Part shown: positions 1 through 6,320 of the stretch, piece by piece | Numbering within the stretch: the first letter of the stretch is position 1 | Layout of the letters: each line of letters starts with the position of its first letter | Assembly (NCBI GenBank): GCA_003455605.1 | Contig: DMQR01000154.1 | Location: forward strand, 1 to 9,671 | Direction: 5' to 3' | Length of the DNA: 9,671 bases | Source: Cryomorphaceae bacterium | Lineage (GTDB): Bacteria > Bacteroidota > Bacteroidia > Flavobacteriales > Schleiferiaceae | Position numbers and translations under genes: made by a program | Notes under the pieces: model-generated | Database searches by the model: none | Seen by the model: the letters and a program-made list of their open reading frames with translations, nothing else | What the model was told of the DNA's origin: nothing

Positions 1-2
1 TA

Positions 3-314
3 AAAGATATTAATTCTAGAAATGCTGTCGTTCGTGGCCATGCTGAAAGAAATGCTATAAACGCCCCCATACAAGGTTCTGCTGCTGATATAATAAAGTT
101 GGCAATGATTAAAATTCAAACAGAAATAGACGTTTTGGGTTTGCAATCAAAAATGTTATTACAGGTGCATGATGAATTGGTTTTCGATGCCTACAAGGAC
201 GAACTCGACGAGCTGAAGGCGCTGGTGGTGGAGAAGATGGAAGCCGCTGTGTCGTTGGAGGTTCCTATGGTTGCTGAGGTGGGTACAGGGTCTAATTGGC
301 TCGCGGCCCACTAA
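3..314 (+). CDS. polA: DNA polymerase I, C-terminal end (5' partial)
   Basis: This is the last 103 codons of DNA polymerase I, the enzyme that fills gaps and removes primers in replication and repair. The frame is open from the left edge, so the true start lies outside the window. The fragment begins KDINSRNAVVRGHAERNAINAP, then continues IQGSAADIIKLAM. This is the finger/palm segment of family A polymerases, containing the conserved Arg, Asn and Gln residues that contact template and primer. About 30 residues later comes motif C, VHDELVF, whose Asp is one of the two catalytic metal-binding carboxylates. The protein ends GTGSNWLAAH, matching the usual polA terminus (G-x-NW-x-x-AH). A TTG at 99 is in frame but is not a start, because the homology extends through it. 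The tetR gene follows 35 bases downstream on the same strand. Confidence 0.96.
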   Translation, partial: KDINSRNAVVRGHAERNAINAPIQGSAADIIKLAMIKIQTEIDVLGLQSKMLLQVHDELVFDAYKDELDELKALVVEKMEAAVSLEVPMVAEVGTGSNWLAAH

Positions 315-325
315 AATATTATTCG

Positions 326-350
326 TATTATTGTGAGTGAACACTTACAA
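326..350 (+). promoter_or_regulatory. Candidate tetR promoter -7 element and operator
   Basis: Positions 331-350 form an imperfect 20-base inverted repeat. The left half TTGTGAGTGA and the complement of the right half, TTGTAAGTGT, agree at 8 of 10 positions. It ends on the first base of the tetR start codon. A possible Bacteroidota -7 element (TATTATTG, 326-333, one mismatch to TAnnTTTG) overlaps its left edge; no convincing -33 element was seen. This geometry is typical of a TetR-family autorepressor operator, where the bound dimer blocks the gene's own promoter. The palindrome is read directly; binding by the adjacent repressor is inferred. Confidence 0.6.
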
Positions 351-877
351 TGACTGAAAAGCAACAACAAATCCTATTTTCGGCCCAAAAGCTCTTTGCT
401 TTGGAGGGAGTTGTCGCCGTGTCTACCGCGCGCATCGCTAAAGAGGCAGGTGTGAGCGAGGCCTTGATCTTTCGTCATTTTGGTAATAAGCAGCAGCTAG
501 TAGATGCTGTGGTTAAAGCCGGTCTATCGGCCAAATCTTCGATCATTAATGGCATTTTACACAGTCCGGATGCAGTTACCCTCGTTCGTGCTGTACTATC
601 TATTGCTGCCAGGGTAGAGAATAATCGGGATGTTTTCTTATCGTGGGTAGCGCAGTTGCGTGCATCGAGGGATTCGGGTGTAGAGATTTCAGCAGATAGT
701 TTTATGCACGAGCGACTGGTTTGGGCAGTGACAGAAATAGGTCACGGTCGTCCAGAGGCTGTTGCGAGTGTTATCGAAGCTGTATTAGATCAGGTAGTAG
801 AGTTGACATTTACTGGTGCTGCTGATAATGCCAAAAATCTATGTTTTGGATTACAAGAATTACTTATAAATGAGTGA
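350..877 (+). CDS. TetR/AcrR-family transcriptional repressor
   Basis: This is a cytoplasmic DNA-binding regulator of the TetR/AcrR family. Residues 5-50 form the TetR_N domain. The helix-turn-helix lies around residues 25-45, with the family signature TARIAKEAGVSEALIFRHFGNKQQLVDAV seen in two parts: TARIAKEAGVSEALIFRHFG and NKQQLVDAV. The remaining ~120 residues should be the helical ligand-binding and dimerisation domain, which is too divergent to name an inducer. At 175 residues it is slightly shorter than the usual 190-200. The ATG at 350 is chosen because it sits directly at the HTH domain and right after the operator palindrome. The next downstream gene is convergent, so no target is evident besides its own promoter. 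No copy of its motif was found in the hmgA promoter region, so control of the tyrosine operon is unlikely. Confidence 0.9.
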   Translation: MTEKQQQILFSAQKLFALEGVVAVSTARIAKEAGVSEALIFRHFGNKQQLVDAVVKAGLSAKSSIINGILHSPDAVTLVRAVLSIAARVENNRDVFLSWVAQLRASRDSGVEISADSFMHERLVWAVTEIGHGRPEAVASVIEAVLDQVVELTFTGAADNAKNLCFGLQELLINE

Positions 878-885
878 GTACTTAC
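871..885 (+). promoter_or_regulatory. Second copy of the TetR operator-like motif, over the tetR stop codon
   Basis: TGAGTGAGTACTTAC matches the upstream motif at 334-348 (TGAGTGAACACTTAC) at 13 of 15 bases; the two differences are the central transitions. Both share half-sites of the form TRAGTR separated by two bases. It covers the last codons and TGA stop of the repressor gene (875-877) and runs eight bases past it. A partly overlapping 14-base palindrome (873-886, six of seven pairs) lies here too. Role as a binding site is inferred. Confidence 0.5.
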
Positions 886-1081
886 TGATATTAGTGTAAA
901 ATTACTATAAAATTTTTCTCGTGCCCATTAATTTGTGATCATACGTTGGTCTTGTGCAGAAATGCCTTGGATTCTCGAGGTATGATAAATAGCACGCTTT
1001 AGGAATTAAGGCTAGAGTGCTTTAATTGTATCAATCTCTTTGTAGGTTAAATCCTAACCGCATGGTTTTGTTTTGATCGTG

Positions 1082-1095
1082 TCTGCTCGAGCAGA
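1082..1095. repeat. Perfect 14-base palindrome beside the terminator
   Basis: TCTGCTCGAGCAGA is an exact palindrome. As RNA it could fold as a 5-pair stem with a TCGA loop on either strand. It lies three bases beyond the terminator stem when read from the CoA-transferase side, so it may be a second hairpin at the transcript end or a protein site. Function unknown. Confidence 0.5.
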
Positions 1096-1097
1096 AG

Positions 1098-1125
1098 AAA
1101 AGGCGCCCTTCCCGGCCCGCCTTTT
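1098..1125 (-). terminator. Intrinsic terminator of the tyrosine operon, probably bidirectional
   Basis: AAAAGGCG (1098-1105) pairs with CGCCTTTT (1118-1125), giving an 8-pair stem around a 12-base loop. On the minus strand the stem begins immediately after the scoB stop codon (1126-1128) and is followed by the T-rich run CTTTTCTTCT. On the plus strand the stem is followed by six Ts (1122-1127), so transcripts from tetR could also end here. Confidence 0.75.
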
Positions 1126-1785
1126 TTATAGTTGCATTTCAGGAATATTTCCCTCGACCACCAGCCGTCCGGCAGTCTTACTTCGAATCTCGTCTATAGT
1201 TACCCCAGGCGCCCGTTCCAATAGAACAAATCCTCGCTCTGGATCAACTTCTAAAACGGCTAAATCTGTGACAATCTTTTTTACGCATTGAACACCTGTA
1301 AGCGGAAGTGAACAGTTCGTTAGGAGTTTGCTTTCCCCTGCACGATTCGTATGCTGCATTGCTACAATGATGTTTTCAGCGGATGCTACAAGATCCATAG
1401 CACCGCCCATTCCTTTGACCATTCGGCCTGGAATCTTCCAGTTAGCAATGTCCCCGTTGTCGCTCACCTCCATGGCACCTAGAACGGTGAGTTGAACGTG
1501 TTGCCCACGAATCATGGCGAAGCTTAGTTCGCTCGAGAAGAAGCTCGCGCCCGGCATGGCCGTGATGGTTTGCTTTCCAGCGTTGATAAGGTCTGCATCT
1601 TCCTCCCCTTCGAAGGGGAAGGGGCCCATGCCCAAGATGCCGTTCTCACTTTGAAATTCTACATTGACGCCTTGTGGGATGTGGTTCGCCACCAAGGTGG
1701 GGATCCCGATGCCCAAATTCACGTACCATCCATCGCTAAGTTCCTGGGCGATGCGCTGTGCAATTTGATCTTTGCTCAATCCCAC
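1126..1785 (-). CDS. scoB: 3-oxoacid (succinyl-CoA:acetoacetate) CoA-transferase, subunit B
   Basis: This is the beta subunit of a class I CoA-transferase, which moves CoA from succinyl-CoA to acetoacetate to make acetoacetyl-CoA in the cytoplasm. The catalytic glutamate motif SENGILGMGP is present with the nucleophile at E47. The GIPTLVANHIP segment and the C-terminal ERAPGVTIDEIRSKT are also typical. The length of 219 residues is normal for the B subunit. The start is a GTG at 1783-1785, placed two bases after the subunit A stop, which suggests translational coupling; the protein aligns to family from its first residues. It is the last gene of the operon and sits directly before a terminator hairpin. 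Position after fumarylacetoacetase, which releases acetoacetate, supports acetoacetate as acceptor. A 3-oxoadipate CoA-transferase is the main alternative by sequence, but nothing in the context favours it. Confidence 0.93.
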   Translation of the reverse strand: MGLSKDQIAQRIAQELSDGWYVNLGIGIPTLVANHIPQGVNVEFQSENGILGMGPFPFEGEEDADLINAGKQTITAMPGASFFSSELSFAMIRGQHVQLTVLGAMEVSDNGDIANWKIPGRMVKGMGGAMDLVASAENIIVAMQHTNRAGESKLLTNCSLPLTGVQCVKKIVTDLAVLEVDPERGFVLLERAPGVTIDEIRSKTAGRLVVEGNIPEMQL

Positions 1786-1787
1786 GG

Positions 1788-2507
1788 TTATTCGCTTTTG
1801 GCACGCACGGTGCGTTGTTCTATTCGTTTCTCATAGTCCACGCCTTGGAAGATTCGTTGCACGAAAATTCCTGGAATATGGATGCTATTAGGTTCCAATT
1901 GTCCCACTTCCACCAATTCTTCCACCTCAGCAACAGTAATTTTTCCGGCCATGGCCATCATAGGGTTGAAGTTGCGTGCTGTGCCCTTGAAAATCAGGTT
2001 TCCGGCCTTATCTCCTTTCCAGGCTTTCACGAAGGCAAAAGGCGCTTCGAAGGCATGCTCTAAAATATGAGGCTTGCCATTGAATACACGCATTTCCTTG
2101 CCTTTGGCCACTTCTGTACCGTAACCGGCCGGCGTGTAGAAGGCAGGCACACCCGCTCCGGCCGCGCGACAACGCTCTGCCAAGGTGCCTTGTGGAATGA
2201 GTTCCACCTCAAGCTCTCCACTCAACATCTGGCGCTCAAATTCATCGTTCTCGCCGACGTAAGAGGCAATCATCTTTTTGATTTGTCGCGTGTGTAAGAG
2301 CAACCCAAGGCCGAAATCATCAATTCCCGCATTGTTGGAGATGCAGGTGATTCCCGTGGTGCCTTTTTCGCGGATGGCGGAGATAGAATTCTCAGGAATT
2401 CCACACAAGCCAAATCCACCAAACATCATGGTCATATTATCTTCTAATCCTTCCAGTGCTGCGGTCGCATCTGGGACGACTTTTGAGATATACTTGGTCG
2501 TAGACAT
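1788..2507 (-). CDS. scoA: 3-oxoacid (succinyl-CoA:acetoacetate) CoA-transferase, subunit A
   Basis: This is the alpha subunit of the same CoA-transferase; it supplies most of the CoA-binding surface while the catalytic Glu comes from subunit B. Residues 29-40 carry the family's glycine-rich signature [12 protein letters not shown], followed by [15 protein letters not shown] around 57-71. The central [21 protein letters not shown] and the [18 protein letters not shown] segment near 185-205 are both standard. The length is 239 residues, as expected. The ATG at 2507 gives the normal N-terminus (M-x-x-K-x-I-S...). It is separated from fahA upstream by 72 bases, the longest gap inside the operon. 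That gap holds a run of Ts and possible weak hairpins but no convincing promoter, so cotranscription with fahA is the simplest reading. Confidence 0.93.
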   Translation of the reverse strand: MSTTKYISKVVPDATAALEGLEDNMTMMFGGFGLCGIPENSISAIREKGTTGITCISNNAGIDDFGLGLLLHTRQIKKMIASYVGENDEFERQMLSGELEVELIPQGTLAERCRAAGAGVPAFYTPAGYGTEVAKGKEMRVFNGKPHILEHAFEAPFAFVKAWKGDKAGNLIFKGTARNFNPMMAMAGKITVAEVEELVEVGQLEPNSIHIPGIFVQRIFQGVDYEKRIEQRTVRAKSE

Positions 2508-2579
2508 AGGTAATTTTTCTGTGAGTATAAGTTAAGGAAAAAGCCCCACAAGCATGGCCAGCGCGGTTTTGATTTTATC

Positions 2580-3857
2580 TTATATGGCAGGAAGCAATGT
2601 CGTACTTACTGCACCAAATCCGATGCGGACATTTCCGTTGAAACAGTGGCCGCGCATGGTGATGGTATCTCCATCTTCGATGAACGTACGCATTTCACCT
2701 GTATCAAGAGGGATCGGCTCCTTGCCCGCCCAGCTTAGCTCCAACATCGAGCCGTAGCTGTCCTTGGTCGGTCCGGAAATGGTCCCCGAAGCCATCATAT
2801 CGCCCGCATTGATATTACAACCATTAACGGTATGGTGGGCCAATTGCTGACGCTGGTTCCAATACATGTACTTATAGTTCGAGCGGCTGATCACCGTCTC
2901 AGCTTTGCCCTCAGGTGCCAAGCCTACTTCAAGCGAGATATCATAGTTGTTGGCACCAGTTGTCTCCAAATACGGCAACACCGGTGGATCCTGCTTGGGG
3001 CCTTCTACCTTGAAAGGCTCCAGAGCGTCCATGGTCACTACCCACGGGCTGATGCTCGATCCGAAGTTCTTGCCCAAGAACGGTCCCAGAGGAACATATT
3101 CCCATTTTTGGATATCTCGTGCGCTCCAATCATTAAAGAGCACCATCCCAAAGATGTACTCGTCGGCTTCCTCCGCTTTGATGCGGTGGCCCAATGGCTT
3201 GCCCTCACCCGTAATAAAGGCCATCTCAAGTTCAAAGTCCATGCGTACCGAGGGCCCGAATGTCGGAGTATCGGCACCCGGTGTCATCCGTTGGCCTTTT
3301 GGGCGGTGCAAATCCACCCCGCTAATCACGATAGAGGAGCTGCGTCCGTGGTAGCCCACGGGAATGTGTTTCCAGTTCGGGAGCAGTGCGTTTTCCGGGT
3401 CACGGAACATCTTACCCACGTTGGTAGCATGCTCAATAGAGCTGTAGAAATCAGTATAATCTTGAACGAAGATCGGCATGAGCATCTGTACCTGGTCCAC
3501 TGGGAACAGTGCTTGGTTTTGATAATCCACACGGGATTTTAACTCGTCGTTGTTTTGATCGAAGATTTCCGCCAATCTGTTGCGAACCTTGCGCCAAATT
3601 GGTCGCCCTAATGCAATGAAATCATTAAGTGTATCCTGCAAGAATACATCGTCTGGCAAATCGATGCCTTTGAAGTATCCCAATTGTTGCAACGAACTCA
3701 AATCAATGGCCGTGTCGCCAATGCGTGTTCCGGTGGTGATGATATCATCTTCCGGTATAAACACCCCAAAGGGGAGGTTTTGAATAGGGAAATCACTGTC
3801 TGTAGGGACAGGAATCCATGAAGTTCTTTTAGGATTGTTCGCTGCTAGGGTGGTCAT
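2580..3857 (-). CDS. fahA: Fumarylacetoacetase (fumarylacetoacetate hydrolase)
   Basis: It cleaves the carbon-carbon bond of fumarylacetoacetate to give fumarate and acetoacetate, the last ring-carbon step of tyrosine breakdown. The 425-residue length matches the animal and bacterial enzyme (~420). An N-terminal SH3-like domain (residues ~15-120) is followed by the FAH fold. All key residues of the mammalian enzyme are recognisable. Catalytic His is H143 in DYTDFYSSIEHATNVG, and its partner Glu is E373 in SMLELSW. Metal ligands are D136, E209 and E211 (FELEMAF) and D243 (FNDWSARD). Substrate-contact residues R247, Q250 and K263 (FLGKNFG) are also present. It is 21 bases downstream of hppD and supplies acetoacetate to the CoA-transferase encoded next. 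It shares only the fold with the hydratase gene at 7540. Confidence 0.97.
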   Translation of the reverse strand: MTTLAANNPKRTSWIPVPTDSDFPIQNLPFGVFIPEDDIITTGTRIGDTAIDLSSLQQLGYFKGIDLPDDVFLQDTLNDFIALGRPIWRKVRNRLAEIFDQNNDELKSRVDYQNQALFPVDQVQMLMPIFVQDYTDFYSSIEHATNVGKMFRDPENALLPNWKHIPVGYHGRSSSIVISGVDLHRPKGQRMTPGADTPTFGPSVRMDFELEMAFITGEGKPLGHRIKAEEADEYIFGMVLFNDWSARDIQKWEYVPLGPFLGKNFGSSISPWVVTMDALEPFKVEGPKQDPPVLPYLETTGANNYDISLEVGLAPEGKAETVISRSNYKYMYWNQRQQLAHHTVNGCNINAGDMMASGTISGPTKDSYGSMLELSWAGKEPIPLDTGEMRTFIEDGDTITMRGHCFNGNVRIGFGAVSTTLLPAI

Positions 3858-3878
3858 CTATATCACTCTTAAGTAGGG

Positions 3879-5009
3879 TTAGAGGGTTCCTCTGCTTTCT
3901 TGTTCGCGCTCAATGGCTTCAAACAACGCCTTAAAGTTCCCTTTTCCGAAGCTCGTGGCTCCTTTGCGCTGAATGATTTCAATAAACACGGTGGGACGGT
4001 CCATGAGAGGTTTGGTAAATAATTGAAGCAAATACCCCTCATCATCGCGGTCCACCAAAATCTTGTAGCGCTTCAATACCTCAATATCTTCGTCGATGGC
4101 GCCCACGCGCTCCTGAAGATTGTCGTAGTAGCTGTCCGGTACATCTAGGAAATCCACTCCACGCTCACGCAATTCGTGAATGGTGGAGATGATGTTATCT
4201 GTAGCAAGGGCCAAGTGTTGCACCCCTGCGCCATTGTAGAAGTTGATGTACTCCTCAATCTGAGAGCGCTTCTTGCCCTCTGCTGGTTCGTTGATTGGGA
4301 ATTTGATACGGCCATTGCCATTGGACATCACCTTTGACATCAAGGCCGTATATTCAGTAGAAATATCCTTGTCGTCGAATGAAATGATTTGTGAGAAGCC
4401 CATGACCTCTGCATAGAACTTCACCCAAGTATTCATCTGACCCCAGTCGACATTACCAACCATGTGGTCGATGTACTTTAACCCTACCGGCTTCGGCTGA
4501 TAGCTTGGCGTACGTGCAACATAGCCCGGTAAGAAAGGCCCGTCGTAATCATTGCGCTCCACGAACATATGTACGGTTTCGCCGTAGGTATAGATTCCGG
4601 AAGTGATCACTTTACCGTGTGCATCCTCACTCACTTTTGTTTCTTGGTAAGGCTTCGCGCCTCTTTTGGTGGTTTCCTCAAATGCCTTCTTGGCATCTGG
4701 CACCCAAAGGGCGATAAATTTCACTCCATCTCCGTGTTCGTTGAGGTGGCGGTTGATGTCGCTATCCTTGACCATCGAAGAAGTAATGACCAAGCGGATT
4801 TTATTTTGTTGAAGCACATAGGAGGTGCGGTCCTGCACACCTGTTTCTAAACCGGCATAGGCCACTTCTTGAAACCCGAAGGCGGTCTTAAAGTAGTAGG
4901 CACTTTGTTTTGCATTCCCCACATAGATTTCTACGTGATCGGTGCCCCATAATTCAAGGAAATCTTGGGCATCTGCAAATTTTTTAGGTAGTGTTGCTAC
5001 TTCGTCCAT
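3879..5009 (-). CDS. hppD: 4-hydroxyphenylpyruvate dioxygenase
   Basis: This non-haem Fe(II) enzyme converts 4-hydroxyphenylpyruvate and O2 to homogentisate and CO2. It has two glyoxalase/vicinal-oxygen-chelate domains: an N-terminal half starting at TDHVEIYVGNAKQSAYYF (23-40) and a catalytic half starting at YIDHMVGNV (179-187). The expected iron triad is seen as H182 (IDHMV), H265 (VQHLAL) and E344 (FIEIIQRKG). The C-terminal cap helix GNFKALFEAIEREQESRGTL (357-376) closes the active site in this family and is intact. The length of 376 residues is typical. Hydroxymandelate synthase is a close relative, but its context is antibiotic synthesis; here homogentisate dioxygenase and fumarylacetoacetase are in the same operon, fixing the assignment. 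It starts 27 bases after the PLP-enzyme stop. Confidence 0.97.
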   Translation of the reverse strand: MDEVATLPKKFADAQDFLELWGTDHVEIYVGNAKQSAYYFKTAFGFQEVAYAGLETGVQDRTSYVLQQNKIRLVITSSMVKDSDINRHLNEHGDGVKFIALWVPDAKKAFEETTKRGAKPYQETKVSEDAHGKVITSGIYTYGETVHMFVERNDYDGPFLPGYVARTPSYQPKPVGLKYIDHMVGNVDWGQMNTWVKFYAEVMGFSQIISFDDKDISTEYTALMSKVMSNGNGRIKFPINEPAEGKKRSQIEEYINFYNGAGVQHLALATDNIISTIHELRERGVDFLDVPDSYYDNLQERVGAIDEDIEVLKRYKILVDRDDEGYLLQLFTKPLMDRPTVFIEIIQRKGATSFGKGNFKALFEAIEREQESRGTL

Positions 5010-5036
5010 CTTCTGGTCGTTTAGGTTGCTAAAATA

Positions 5037-6284
5037 TTAAATGATACGGTTCAAGGCCGTATTTAAGTCATGTATGAGGTCCTCGGCATCTTCCACCCCT
5101 ATACTCAATCGAATGAGGCTATTGGTGATTCCAATTTCTTCCTTCAAATCATCATCCACTTTAGCGTGCGTCATGCTATATGGATGCTCTGCCAGGCTCT
5201 CTGTGCTACCCAAACTGACTCCTAATTTGAATACTTCAATATGATCCAGTACGGTGAAGGCTTCCCTTTCTCCTCCCTTGATGTAGAGGGCAATCATGGA
5301 ACCTATACCGCTATACTCTTCAGAGAAAATGACCTGTTGCGCGGGGTTCCAACCTGCAATATTCCCCAGATATCGAATTTCTTCCACTGCTGGGTGGGTC
5401 TTTAAGAATTCAGCAACTTTTCTAGTATTGTCCTCTTGGGCCTTAATTCGTATTGTGTAGGTCTCCAAGGATCGTAAAATGAGCCAGCTGTCCATGGGCC
5501 CTAATATGCCCCCTATGAAGGTCCTTGCCTTTTTTATACGGCCAATTAACTCCGCGTTTCCCGTTACCGCACCGGCAATGACATCGCTATGGCCGGCGAT
5601 GTTCTTAGTAAGCGAATATATAATGAGGTCGGCTCCATTTTTATGCTGTGGACTCAGGATAGGCCCCAAATAAGTATTGTCCATAATCACGGGTACAAAT
5701 TGCCCCTCGCTCTCCAAAGCCACGGCAATTTTTTTCGCCTTTCGGATAGAATACAGATCCATGGTTGGATTAGCTGGACTTTCTGTGAAAAATCCACTCA
5801 CGGGTCTATGGGGATGAGCAGACCTCACATTAGTAATGACCTCCTTTACGGACCAATCGCGTTTAACCTGAAAGCAGCGTATATCAAAGGCCTCGAGATA
5901 ATTGATCATGAAACTGTGTGTCCCACCGTAGACTGGGTCCGTATGCAGAAGGACACTTCCTGGACGACAAAATTCTAATAGGGTAGCACTTATGGCGGCC
6001 ATTCCGGAACCGAAAACTGCAGCAGCCTCTATTTCGTCCAAGTGGGCTAGGCGCTTCTCTAATAGAACGGTATTGGGAGAGCCCAATCTGCCATAAATAT
6101 TTCCCATTTGTGCACCCGCGGGAAGATCTTCTTTTCCGGTAGCCCAGGCAAAGAACTGTTTTCCTGCTTCCGCGTTAGGGAACTCGTATGTTGAGGTCTG
6201 AAATATGGGTTGTTTCATGCTGCCTTGGTAATGAGCAGCATCATACCCCAGACCTAACATGGCTGTGGATGGTTTTTTCTTCAT
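5037..6284 (-). CDS. Cys/Met-metabolism PLP-dependent enzyme (cystathionine gamma-synthase/lyase family), substrate unknown
   Basis: This is a fold-type I PLP enzyme of the trans-sulfuration family, whose members lyse or exchange the gamma substituent of homoserine, cystathionine or methionine. The PLP lysine is K227 in YSLTKNIAGHSDVIAGAV. D202 (MDNTYLGP) should contact the pyridine nitrogen, Y64 and R66 (YGRLGSPN) the phosphate of the neighbouring subunit, S93-G94-M95 the phosphate, and R392 (IRLSIGVED) the substrate carboxylate. The usual YSRxxNPT is YGRLGSPN here, and roughly 15 extra residues (FAWATGKEDLPAGAQ region, 45-60) precede it. The position of the catalytic Cys of classical methionine gamma-lyase (YGCT) is YGGT (119-122), so that activity is less likely. 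It lies between hmgA and hppD in the same direction with gaps of 36 and 27 bases. Its role in an aromatic operon is unexplained. Confidence 0.85.
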   Translation of the reverse strand: MKKKPSTAMLGLGYDAAHYQGSMKQPIFQTSTYEFPNAEAGKQFFAWATGKEDLPAGAQMGNIYGRLGSPNTVLLEKRLAHLDEIEAAAVFGSGMAAISATLLEFCRPGSVLLHTDPVYGGTHSFMINYLEAFDIRCFQVKRDWSVKEVITNVRSAHPHRPVSGFFTESPANPTMDLYSIRKAKKIAVALESEGQFVPVIMDNTYLGPILSPQHKNGADLIIYSLTKNIAGHSDVIAGAVTGNAELIGRIKKARTFIGGILGPMDSWLILRSLETYTIRIKAQEDNTRKVAEFLKTHPAVEEIRYLGNIAGWNPAQQVIFSEEYSGIGSMIALYIKGGEREAFTVLDHIEVFKLGVSLGSTESLAEHPYSMTHAKVDDDLKEEIGITNSLIRLSIGVEDAEDLIHDLNTALNRII

Positions 6285-6296
6285 GTTGATAGGTTT

Positions 6297-6313
6297 GCAT
6301 GACGAGGCATGAC
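6297..6313. repeat. Short 10-base-period direct repeat between hmgA and the PLP-enzyme gene
   Basis: GCATGAC occurs at 6297-6303 and again at 6307-6313. It lies in the 36-base gap between the two genes. On the minus strand the same gap can encode a nine-residue leader (MPRHANLST, 6310 down to 6284) whose TGA stop overlaps the PLP-gene start as ATGA. Both could be chance in so short a stretch. Confidence 0.3.
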
Positions 6314-6320
6314 ATTATTT

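Noticed and set aside
99..314. A separate small gene starting at TTG 99
   Set aside because: The frame and family A polymerase homology continue unbroken to the left edge, so it is part of polA.
2508..2579. Internal promoter or terminator between fahA and scoA
   Set aside because: Only partial matches to -33/-7 elements and a weak, interrupted stem were found in the 72 bases, so neither can be supported.
2832..3542. A 236-codon open frame on the plus strand opposite fahA
   Set aside because: It lies entirely antisense to a full-length fumarylacetoacetase with all catalytic residues. Its translation has no recognisable domain and looks like a codon-bias shadow.
5589..5978. A 129-codon plus-strand frame opposite the PLP enzyme
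   Set aside because: It is antisense to a well-conserved enzyme, lacks recognisable domains and has no promoter-like sequence ahead of it.
5037..6284. Calling the PLP enzyme methionine gamma-lyase or tyrosine aminotransferase
   Set aside because: The Cys typical of methionine gamma-lyase is replaced by Gly, and the fold-family motifs are those of trans-sulfuration enzymes rather than of aminotransferases.
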